A stretch of DNA of 64,000 nucleotides from Gordonia jacobaea. Lineage in GTDB: Bacteria; Actinomycetota; Actinomycetes; Mycobacteriales; Mycobacteriaceae. Under the pieces are notes generated by a model. That model was not told where the DNA came from. It was given only the letters and a program-made list of their open reading frames with translations, and ran no database searches. Each line of letters begins with the position of its first letter. Position 1 is the stretch's first letter. Both the position numbers and the translations under genes were made by a program. The stretch is from positions 248,001 through 312,000 of the forward strand of contig NZ_LDTZ01000016.1 in NCBI RefSeq assembly GCF_001186365.1, given 5' to 3'. Of the stretch, positions 20,294-32,200 are shown piece by piece.

Positions 20294-23200
20294 GTGACGG
20301 GAATCGACGCGAACGCACTAGAAACATGCTCGGGGTGGGGTCGCCGTCCCGGTATACGTGATCTGATCGGGGTAACCGCACGGACCGAACCGCATGCCCT
20401 CGCACTGTCCACACCGGCGACGCTCACGTTCGGCGAGCTCGAAGCGCGCGTTGCGCCGATGGCCACGGTGTTCGCCGGACGCGGTATCGACCCCGATGCC
20501 GCCGTCGCAGCCACCATCGCACCATTGGTGACCACGCCCGGCGCAGACCCGGCCGCTTCGGCCGCCCTCACGCAGCAGCATCTCGCGCAGATACGTGCGG
20601 CGGCCGTCGACACACTCGGTGTGGACGACTGGCAATCGTTGCCCGGTCTCTTTCGACTCGCGGTGCGGCGCTTCGCCGGTCGGCTCGCCGTCACCGACAC
20701 CTCCGGTGCCGAGCTGACCTATCGGGAGCTCGACGAGCTCTCCGACGCCGTGGCCGTGGGACTGGTCGCCTCAGGTGTGGAACAGGGCTCGGTCGTCGGA
20801 CTCGCGACCGCCCGCAGCGTCGACGTCATGGTGGCGATCCTCGGCATCCTGAAGGTCGGCGCGACCTACCTCCCGCTTGACACCTCGCACCCGGCAGATC
20901 GCCTGCAGATGGTCGTCGACGACGCGGCTCCGGTCGTGGTGATCTCGGGCGAGGGCGGCCACGCGACGCTCGACCTCCTCGGTGTCGCGCTGACCACGAC
21001 GGCCGAGCTCTCCGACCGTGCGCGTCACGCGTCGGGGGAATTGCCTGCCGCACTCGACCCGCGGCTGGCTGCCTACGCCATCTTCACCTCCGGTTCCACC
21101 GGTAGGCCGAAGGGCGTCGTCGTCGAACATCGGTCGGTGGTGGCGTTGTTGGCTGCAGCCCAACAGCATTACGGCTTCACCGAATACGACGTGTGGACGA
21201 TGTTCCACTCGTACGCGTTCGACGTCTCGGTGTTCGAGATGTGGGGACCGCTGCTGTTCGGCGGACGTCTGCTCGTCGTGGATTACCTGACAACGCGCAG
21301 CCCGGCGGAGTTCGCAGCGCTGCTCGCGGCGCACTCGGTGACCGTGGTGTCGCAGACGCCGTCGGCGTTCTATCAGCTCGCCGCCGCCGTGCGGCCGCGT
21401 GGCGAGACGTCTGTCGCTTCCGACGAGTTGTCATCGTCGGTGCGGTACATGGTTTTCGCCGGTGAGGCGCTGGACTTCGCGCAGGTGACACGTTGGTACG
21501 CCGATCGCATGGCCGGCGCTGGACGCCCGGGGCCGGTGCTGGTGAACATGTACGGCATCACCGAGACGACGGTGCACTCGACGTTCCGTGCGCTCGATCC
21601 CGAATTCGTCGCGACGGCAAAGGGATCGGACGTCGGTGACGGGTTACCGGGCCTCGAGATCCACGTGCTCGACGAGCACCTGCGGCCGGTGCCAGACGGA
21701 ACGCCCGGCGAGATCTACGTCAGTGGCACGCAGGTGACGCGGGGGTACCTCGGCCGCCCCGAATTGACGGGCGTGCGCTTCGTCGCGGACCCGTTCGCCG
21801 GCGACGGGCGACGGATGTACCGCAGCGGCGACGTCGCGATCCGTCACGGCGACACTCTCGAATATCTCGGTCGATCCGATGCCCAGATCAAGTTGCGTGG
21901 CTTCAGGATTGAACTCGGCGAGGTCGAAGCGGCGCTGCTCTCCACCCCGGGGGTGGATGCTGTCGCCGTTGCGGTGACGACGCGTGAGAACGGAATCGAA
22001 CAACTCGTCGGTTACGCCGTCCTCGGCGAGGGCGCCGAGGTATCTCCGACGGCGATCAGGTCCAATGCCGCGGCGCTGCTGCCGGACTACATGGTTCCCG
22101 ACGTGGTGATGCTGCTCGACGGTCTGCCGCTCACGGTGAACGGCAAGTTGGATCGTCGTGCGCTTCCAGAACCCGAGATCGTGGTCGACTCGGAGTACGT
22201 CGCCCCCGGTACGGAGACCGAGAAGATGCTCGCCGAGATCGTCGCGAACGTACTCGATCTCGAACGGGTCAGCGTCGCCGACTCGCTGTTCGATCTCGGC
22301 GGCAATTCGCTTGCCGCTGCCCGCATCGTCGGCCGCGCTTCCGACGCCCTCGGGGTAGACCTCTCCGTGCGCGACGTGTTCGACGCCCCGACGGTCCGCG
22401 GTCTCGCCGAACTGTCGGCTCAGCGTGCCGCCGGTCTGCCCGCGGTGGTGGCACTGCCGCGCCCGCGGCGAATTCCGTTGTCGTTTGCGCAGAGTCGCAT
22501 GTGGTTCATCAATCAGTTCGACACGTCGTTGCCGACGTACAACATTCCGGCGCTGCTGCGGCTGGAGGGCGATCTCGATGTGCGTGCCTTACGCGCGGCA
22601 CTGAGTGACGTGATCGAGCGCCACGAGGTGCTGCGGACGACGTTCCCCGCCGTCGACGACGAACCGGTTCAGGTGATCGGCGGTGTCGACGAGATCGATG
22701 AGCGACTCGAGTGGCGCGACGTCGACTCGTGGTCGGAGCTGCAGACCGTCGCGATGACGGGTTTCGACGTGACCACGGGCTGGCCGGTGCGTGCCGCTCT
22801 GTGGGCGCAGGCGCCCGGACAGTGGGTGTTCGCATTGGTGATGCACCATATCGCCTCGGACGGCGAGTCGTTGCGTCCGCTCGTCACGGATCTCATCACG
22901 GCCTACGTTGCCAGAACCGCCGGGGCCGCACCGGAATTCGCGCCTCTGGAAATCCAGTTCGCCGACTACGCCATCTGGCAGCACGACGTTCTCGGTTCCG
23001 CGGACGACACGGACTCGATCATCGGACGCCAACTCGGCTACTGGTCACGACAGTTGCGCGGACTGCCGGACGTGCTCGACCTGCCCGCAGACCGACCGCG
23101 CCCGACCGTGGCGTCGATGCGTGGTGCGCGTGCGTCATTCGACGTCCCGGCAACCGTGGCCGAGAGTGTGGTCGAGTTGGCACGCGCGTCCGGGGTCACT

Positions 23201-26200
23201 CCGTTCATGGTCGTGCATGGGGCGTTGAGCGCGTTGCTCGCCCGACTGTCGGGGACGGATGACATCGCGATCTCGACCCCGATCGCGGGTCGCGGGCAGC
23301 CAGTGCTCGATCCGCTGGTCGGAATGTTCGTCAACACGCTCGTCCTGCGTGTGGGCGTCGACCCCACATTGACCTTCACCCAGCTCCTCGATCGCGTGCG
23401 CGGCGTCGACCTCGAAGGCTTCGCGCATGCCGACCTCCCCTTCGAGTCCGTCGTCGAGGCGCTCGACCCGCCACGTTCGGAATCCTTTGCGCCACTGAGC
23501 CAGGTCATGCTCACATTCGATCAGAACGCGATGCCCGAGTTCGCCGCACGCGGTATCGCCGCGGCACGGCTTCCGGCCCTTGCCGTGGAGCCGGTCGACG
23601 TCGACGAGATTCCGGCCAAGGTCGATCTGACGTTCGGGTTGAGGGACACCGGTAACGGTTGGTCTGGCGAACTCGTCTACGCCACAGACATTTTCGATGC
23701 CGATACCGCAGAGTCGATTGCCCACCGATTCGTTCGACTGCTCACCGAGCTGACCGAACAACCGGCGCTGCCGGTAGGCCGCTCACGACTGCTCGACGAT
23801 CAAGAGTACGACGAGATGTCGTCGATCTTCGGCAGTGAGGCGGCAACACCGCGGTTGCTGGCGGATGTCCTGGCCGATGTGGCCACACGGTACGCCGACT
23901 GCGCCGCGGTCACCGACGGGTCGGGCGCCGTCGCGACCTACGCTGAACTCGACGCCCGGTCGGATGCCTGCGCGCGGTGGCTCATCTCGCAGGGTGTGGG
24001 CACCGAATCGCTGGTGGCACTGGCTATTCGACGCTCGGTGGACCTTCTCACCGCGTTGTGGGCGGTGACAAAGGTCGGTGCGGGGTACGTACCCATCGAC
24101 CCTGACTACCCGGCCGACCGCATCACCTACATGCTGAGCGATTCGGGCGTCTCCCTCGGTCTGACGACATCGGAGTTGCGCGAGCAGTTGCCCTCCTCGG
24201 TGACGTGGTCGTTCGTCTCAGACGTCGTCACCGTTCGGCGGGGTCCCGCTGAGCCCGCCTCGGCGCCTCTGAGGTCGGACGAGCTGGTGCGTCCACGTCA
24301 CCTCGACGCCCTCGCCTACGTGATCTACACGTCCGGGTCGACCGGTCGGCCCAAAGGTGTTGCCGTCACCTACCGAGGTATCCACAACTACGCAGCAGAC
24401 CTGAGCCGCTACGGGGCGGAAGCAGGGTCTGTGGTGATGGGCTATTCGTCTCCGAGCTTCGACGCGTCGATCCTCGAGTGGCTGATCGCCTCCACCGGGG
24501 GAGCGACGCTCGCATATCGGCCCGAGGGCGCGATCGGCGGGGAATTGCTCGAAGAGTTCATGCGCGAGGCCGGGGTAACGCATGCGTTCATGACGCCGAC
24601 CGTTGCCGCGACGATCAATCCCGCAGCCGTCCCGGGTTTGCAGCTCCTGGCATCGGGGGGTGAGGCGCTGCCGCAGCGACTCGTCGATCGGTGGGCCGAC
24701 GAGGTTGCCTTCTTCAATGCCTACGGCCCGACCGAGACGTCGGTCGCCGTCGCCAACAGCCGACGCCGCGTCGGCGACCCGGTGCGCATCGGCGGACCCA
24801 TCGGGGGTGTGGGATTGGTGGTCCTCGACGACGCGTTGCAGCCCGTTCCCGTGAATGTTCCCGGCGAGCTCTACGTCCGTGGTGTCGCGCTGGCCCGCGG
24901 CTATCTCGATCGAGCAGGCCTGACTGCTGCGCGCTATGTGGCCGATCCCTTCGGCGGTGGCGGCGACCGCCTCTACCGCACCGGAGATGTGGTGCGATGG
25001 CGCCGCACCGAGGACGGCGAGCTGGAGCTCGAGTATTCCGGGCGTAGCGATGACCAGGTGAAGCTGCGAGGTCTGCGCATCGAATTGGGCGAGGTCGAAG
25101 CCGTCTTGTCGTCGTATCCGGATGTCTCGGAGGCGGTCGTGATCGGCGTGGGTGGTGCCGTGGCCACGGCGCTCGCAGGATACGTGGTGGCAGTTGCCGG
25201 ACTCGATCTGTCCGCGGTGCGCGCACACCTCGAACAGCAATTGCCCGCGCATATGGTGCCTGCCACCATCACCGTCCTCGACGAGCTTCCGCTGACACCC
25301 GTCGGCAAACTCGACAAACGCGCACTCCCGGCACCGGAGCTCCCCGACGGCGACGACTACGTCGAGCCGGCGTCGACCGCAGAACGTCAGTTGGCCGCAG
25401 TGGTCGCAGGGATGCTGGGGATCGACCGGGTCAGTGTCACCGACTCGTTCTTCGCGCTCGGCGGAGACTCGATCATGTCGATCCGACTGGCGTCGGCCGC
25501 CCGTGACGCGGGCTTGGCCCTGTCGCCGCGAGACATCTTCGAACACAAGACGATTCGAGCAATGGCTCGCGCAGGCAGTGACGACCGGGCGAGCGTGCCC
25601 CTCCTGCCCGAGCCGGACGGCGGTGGTTCCGGCGAGGTGCCGCTGAGTCCGGTGGCCGCGTGGTTGCTCGAGACCGCCGGGGAGCCCGCGCGGTTGCGCG
25701 ACTTCTCGCAGTCCGTGGTGATGATCGCTCCTCCAGATCTGAGTCCGGCCATGCTCGCGGCCGTCCTCGACGCCGTCGTGGCGGTCCACCCGATGCTCGC
25801 ACTGCAGCTCCGACACACCGACGACGGTTGGAGTCAGGTCGCTGGATCACCCGACTCGCGCGCAGAGGTGCGCGCCGTACATGCCGACATCAGCACTCGG
25901 TCAACAGAGTTCGAGGCGCTGATCCGTGCTGAGCACGCGGCGGCCCTCGGCAAGCTCGACCCCGTTGCGGGACGGGTGATCGCGGCAGTCCTCGTGTCCG
26001 GAAACGACGGCGCGCGTGTCATTCTCGCCATCCACCATCTCTCGATCGACGCCGTGTCGTGGCCGGTCGTCGTCGAAGACGTCATCACCGCATGGGGTGC
26101 GATGGACTCCGACGCACAGAAGGCGTTGCGGTCAGAGGTGACCTCCGCCCGAGCCTGGCACAACGCGCTGGCAACCACGGTGCGTGCCGACGACGAGCTC

Positions 26201-29200
26201 GACTACTGGATGGCTCGCGTCGGACTCCGCACACCGGGTTTCGACGTCCCGACTCCGCTCGGTCAGGCCGCGCCCGCACCGGTGACCGTCGAACTCGATC
26301 CGGAACTGACCGAGGCCGTACTCGCAGACCTGCCGACGGCCTTCGGCGCGACCACCGCCGACGTGCTGATCGCCGCGCTCGCGCGTGCTGTGCGCTCGTG
26401 GCAAAACGATCGTGGGCTGGCAGCAGATGGTCCGGTCGCGATGGTCTCCGAGGGGCACGGACGCTACGAGGATGTGCTCCTCGACGCCGAGGAGCCACGC
26501 CGGGCCGATCTGTCGCGAACGGTTGGATGGTTCACGACCATCGCGCCATTCGCCGTCGATCCCGGTGCCGACGGGATTCACGCCGTCAAGGCAGCGAAAG
26601 AGGAGCGGCTGACCCGCCCCGGCAACGGGATCGGGTTCGGACTACTACGCGCGGATCAGCGAAGTCCGTTGTGGGGCTGTGAACTTCCGGCGATCGGCGT
26701 CAACTATCTCGGTGCGGTCGGTCAGGGCGTCACCGAGGCCGACACCGCCGTTCCGTTCGCGGTCGACACCCGCGCACCAGCACTGGCATCGACCGTGTCC
26801 GGCATGATGCCTGCGACGAACGTACTCACGGTCAACATCGCGGTACGTCCAGGCGAGCATGAACGTGTTCTGTCCGCGGATTTCCTGTACGCGCAGGATG
26901 TGTTGACCCAGCACGACGTCGCAGCTCTCGCCGCCGCATGGCTCCGCGAACTCGAGGGGATCGTCACCGAGGTTGCCGTGCTCGGTGATCCGGGGCCCTC
27001 GCCCTCGGACCTGCCCGGCACCGGCATCACGCAGGCCGATATCGACGACGTGGCAAAGGCGTACCCCGGCGCTGCGATATGGCCGCTGACGCCGCTCCAG
27101 CACGGCTTCTTCCTGCAGTCGGCGCTCGCCGACGCCGGCGGTGACGACGCCGTGGATGTGTATGTGGGACAGGCCGTTCTGCGCCTTGCCGCGCCCGTCG
27201 ATGACACTCGGCTCCGCCGCGCCGTCGAAGGGCTGTTCTCCCACCACTCCGCCCTGCGGACGAGTTACCTGCAGACCGGGGGCGGTGCGGTGGTGTCCGT
27301 CGTGCAACCGTCGGTCGACGTTCCGTGGCGCACAATTGATCTGGGCGAGGTAGACGACACGCGGCGGCAGGCGGCGGTCGACGAGGTCGTCGCCGCCGAG
27401 CGCGTCACACCATTCGACCTCGCGGCGCCTCCGCTGCTACGGGTCGTGGCGGTTCGTGACTCGGGTGGCGTCACGGTCGTGATCACCAACCATCACATCC
27501 TGTTCGACGGTTGGTCGGGTCCGCTCGTCCTCGCAGACCTGCTGTCGCTCTACGCCACCGGGGCGACGTACACCGGTGCACAGCGCACCGGGATGAGCGA
27601 TTTCGGCGACTTCGCGCGGCGCATCGCGGGCGCCGATCACGCTGCCGGGCTGGCGGCCTGGGGTGACGTGCTCGCAGCGGTTGACGGGCCGACACTCGTC
27701 GCGCCCGGCGCGATGGCCACCGCTCACTCATTGCCGCGCAACCACATGATGGTCGTCGACTCGCAACTTGTCGCCGGGCTCGAATCCGTTGCACGAGCGC
27801 AGGGTTCGACGCTGGCGACAGTTCTGCAGTTCGCGTGGGCGGTGTTGTTGTCACGGGTGACGGGGGAACGCGTCGTCACCTTCGGCGAGACCGTGTCCGG
27901 CCGACCTGCTGACCTCGACGACGCCGCGTCGATGGTCGGCCTGTTCATCAACACGTTGCCCGCGGTCGTCGACGTCGACCCGTCCATGCCGATCGCCGAC
28001 GTGGTGGCAGCACTACAGAAATCCAAGGTCGCGGTGCTCGATCACCAGCACCTCGGACTACCGGAGCTGATCGCACTTGCCGGAGTCGACGGTGCTCTGT
28101 TCGATACGCTGACGGTCCACGAGTCCTATCCCGTTGACACCGAGTCGATTTCGACGACCGACACGTCGACAACAGGTCTCAGCATCACCGAGGTCGTGGT
28201 CAGTGACTCCACGCACTTCCCGCTGAACATGGTCACGTCGCCTCTGAGTGGCGGCGGACTGTCGATCAACCTGAAGTATCTGCCGAGTGCCTTCGACGAC
28301 GAGCAGATCCGCGTCTTCGCCGAAGCGCTCGGCGTCATCCTGCGCACCGTGGTCGAGCGACCGCAGTCGTTGGTCGCCGACATCTCGTTGGTCGACGCTG
28401 CCGAGCGGGCGACGATCGAACGGTGGTCTGTCGGACCCCAGGTCGAGGTACCGGCAGTCGAGACGGTTGCTGATGCTGTTGCGGCGCAGGTGGTTCGGTC
28501 GCCGGGTGCGCCTGCGTTGTGGTGTGGGGGTCGGGTGGTGTCGTATGCGGAGTTTGGTGCGCGGGTGGCGGTGTTGGCGCGTGAGTTGATTGGTGTGGGT
28601 GTGGGGCCGGAGGTGGCGGTGGGGGTGTCGTTGGAGCGGTCGGTGGAGTTTGTGGTGGCTGTTCATGCGGTGGTTGCTGCGGGTGGTCAGTATGTGCCGT
28701 TGGATACGCAGGCGCCGCTCGAGCGGGTGGAGTACATGGTGGGTACTGCTGGGGTGGGTGTGGTGGTGGTTGCTGCTGGTGTGGTGCCTGCTGCGGTGGT
28801 GGGGCTTGGTGATCGTGTGCGGGTGGTTGAGGTGGATGCGTCGGGGTCGGTGGATGTGTCGGTGGCTGCGGTGTCTGATGGTGAGCGGTTGTCGTCGTTG
28901 TCGGGTGATGCGGCGTTGTATACGTTGTTCACGTCGGGGTCGACGGGTCGGCCGAAGGGTGTCACCGTCTCGCACCGGGCCGTACTCAACAGGTTGTGGT
29001 GGGGACTGGGCGAGTATCCGTGGGCGGCGGGCGATCGTGTGGTGTTGAAGACGCCGGTGACGTTTGATGTGTCGGTGCCGGAGTTGTTCGCGCCGTTGAT
29101 GTCTGGTGCTCAGGTGGTGGTGGCGCGGCCGGATGGTCACGGCGATCCGTTGTATCTGGCGGAGTTGATCGGGGCGACGCGGGCGACGTCGGTGCATTTC

Positions 29201-32200
29201 GTGCCGTCGATGTTGTCGGTGTTCCTCGATGTCGTCCCCGAACAACGCATTCGCGAACTCGACTCCTTGCGGTGGCTCTTCTGTTCGGGCGAGGCGCTGC
29301 CGCCTGCCACCGTTGCCGCAGCCCATCGACTACTGCCGGACGTGTCGATCCACAACCTGTTCGGCCCGACAGAAGCGGCCGTCGAAGTGGGCTACGCCGA
29401 TGTCACCACGCGAGATCGCTTGATCCCCATCGGGATTCCGGTGGCCAACACGTCGATGTATGTGTTGGATGCGCGGTTGGGTGTGGTGCCGCCTGGTGTG
29501 CCTGGTGAGTTGTATTTGGGTGGTGTGCAGGTGGCGCGTGGGTATGCGTCGCGTGCGGGGTTGAGTGCTGAGCGGTTTGTGGCGGATCCGTTTGGTGGTG
29601 GGGGTTCGCGGTTGTATCGGACGGGTGATTTGGTGCGGTGGGGTGTTGGTGGGGAGATCGAGTATTTGGGGCGTACGGATTTTCAGGTGAAGTTGCGTGG
29701 GCAGCGGGTGGAGTTGGGTGAGGTGGAGGCGGTGGTGGCTGCGGCGCCGGGTGTGGTGCATGCGGTGTGTGCGGTGGTTGATGGTGGTGGTGGTCAGCAG
29801 TTGGTGGGGTATGTGTCGCCGGGGTCGGTGGATGTGGATGTGGTGTCGGAGTATGTGTCTGGGGTGTTGCCGGGTTATATGTGTCCGTCGGTGTGGGTGG
29901 TCACTGATGAGTTGGTGTTGAACAGTTCGGGGAAGTTGGATCGTCGGGCGTTGCCGCCGGTGGTGGTGGCGGAGGTGGGGTTTGTGGCGCCGGTGTCGTC
30001 GTCGCAGGTGTTGGTGGCGCAGGTGTTTGAGCGGGTGTTGGGTGTGTCGCGGGTGGGGTTGGGGGAGTCGTTTTTCTTGTTGGGTGGTAATTCGTTGTCG
30101 GCGATGCGGGTGGCTGCTGGGGTGGCGGATGTGTTCGGGGTGTCGGTGTCGGTGCGTGATGTGTTTGATGCGCCTACTGTCGAAGAACTCGCCGATCTCG
30201 TGACCACTCGGGATCGCGGTCTCGCGCCGATCGAGGCCGTGTCGCCACGGCCGTCTGCGATCCCGTTGTCGTTCGCGCAGTCGCGGATGTGGTTCATCAA
30301 CCAGTTCGAACCCGGGACCGCCACCTACAACATCCCGGCGCTACTGCGACTTCGCGGGAAGCTCGATCTCGTCGCGCTGCGCCGCGCTGTGGAAGATGTG
30401 GTCGCTCGTCACGAGGTGTTGCGTACGACGTTCCCCGCGGTCGACGGAACCCCGGTGCAGGTTATCCACCCGGCGCACCGCGTCGCGGCGGAACTCGACT
30501 GGGCCGTCGTCTCGGACGAACAGGCGCTCGCCGACGCGGTGAGCACCGGGTTCGATGTCACCGAATCGTTGCCGCTGAGGGTGCGGGTGGCACCGGTTGG
30601 CCCCGACGAGCACATCGTTGCCCTCGTCGCCCATCACATCGCGGCGGACGGTGAGTCGATGCGTCCGCTCGTGGCCGATCTGGTCACGGCGTATGTCGCA
30701 CGTTCGGCGGACACGACGCCCGAATTCGTCCCGCTGGCAGTGCAATTCGCCGACTACTCGATCTGGCAGCACCAGGTCCTCGGCGATCCCGCAGATCCTG
30801 AATCGGTGGTCGGGCGACAGCTCGCCCACTGGGTCGCGGAGCTCGCGGGCCTCCCCGACGTCATCGATCTGCCGACGGACCGTCCACGCCCGCGAGTCGC
30901 CACTCATCGCGGTGCTCGCATGCAGGTGGCCATTCCCGCGGAGATCGCGGATCGAATCGCCGCAACAGCGGCCGAACGTGGCGTCACCTCGTTCATGGTT
31001 GTCCACGCCGCGCTGTCGGTACTGCTCGCGCGTCTGTCGGGAAGCACCGACATCGCCGTCGCGACACCGGTTGCCGGGCGCGGACACGCAGTGCTCGATC
31101 CGCTCGTCGGGATGTTCGTCAACACTCTCATCCTGCGCAGCGAGGTCGACCTCGCCGAGTCGTTCGTCGATCTGCTCGACCGGATCCGGGTGACCGACCT
31201 CGATGCCTTCACCCACGCGGACGTTCCGTTCGAGACCATCGTCGACGCGCTGGACCCGGTGCGCTCCGAGGCATTCGCGCCGCTGGCCCAGGTCATGCTC
31301 TCGATGGAGGTGGGCGCGGTCGCAGATCCCACCGTGCGTGTCGACGAGCTCGAGGTCGAGCCGGTCGACGTCCCAAGTGTCCCAGCGCAACTCGACCTCG
31401 CGCTCACGGTGACAACCGCGCCTTCGGGCGTTGATTGGCAGTGCTCGATCGTCTATGCCACCGACCTGTTCGACGACGGGACCATCTCGACGTTCGCCGA
31501 CCGCTACCTCGCGTTGTTGGCCGGTCTGACGGCGGCCCCGGCAGACGCTGTCGGCGACACGACGTTGATCTCGCCTGCCGAAACGGCTGCCGTCCTGTCC
31601 GCCGCGACCGGGCCGATTACGGAGCCGATCGTCGAGACGGTTGCTGATGCTGTTGCGGCGCAGGTGGTTCGGTCGCCGGGTGCGCCTGCGTTGTGGTGTG
31701 AGGGTCGGGTGGTGTCGTATGCGGAGTTTGGTGCGCGGGTGGCGGTGTTGGCGCGTGAGTTGATTGGTGTGGGTGTGGGGCCTGAGGTGGCGGTGGGGGT
31801 GTCGTTGGAGCGGTCGGTGGAGTTTGTGGTGGCTATTCATGCGGTGGTTGCTGCGGGTGGTCAGTATGTGCCGTTGGATACGCAGGCGCCGGTGGAGCGG
31901 GTGGAGTACATGGTGGGTACTGCTGGGGTGGGTGTGGTGGTGGTTGCTGCGGGTGCGGTGCCTGCGGCGGTGGTGGAGTTGGGTGATCGTGTGCGGGTGG
32001 TTGAGGTGGATGCGTCGGGGTCGGTGGATGTGTCGGTGGCTGCGGTGTCTGATGGTGAGCGGTTGTCGTCGTTGTCGGGTGATGCGGCGTTGTATACGTT
32101 GTTCACGTCGGGGTCGACGGGTCGGCCGAAGGGTGTCACCGTCTCGCACCGTGCCGCTGCCAACCGTCTGCGATGGTGCATCGACCGTTTCTCACTGACC

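Noticed and set aside
19990-20620. The break between NRPS1 and NRPS2 as a frameshift that split one gene
   Set aside because: The two stubs both correspond to the same early part of an A domain rather than to complementary halves, and a complete A3 follows in NRPS2. A single frameshift cannot produce this.
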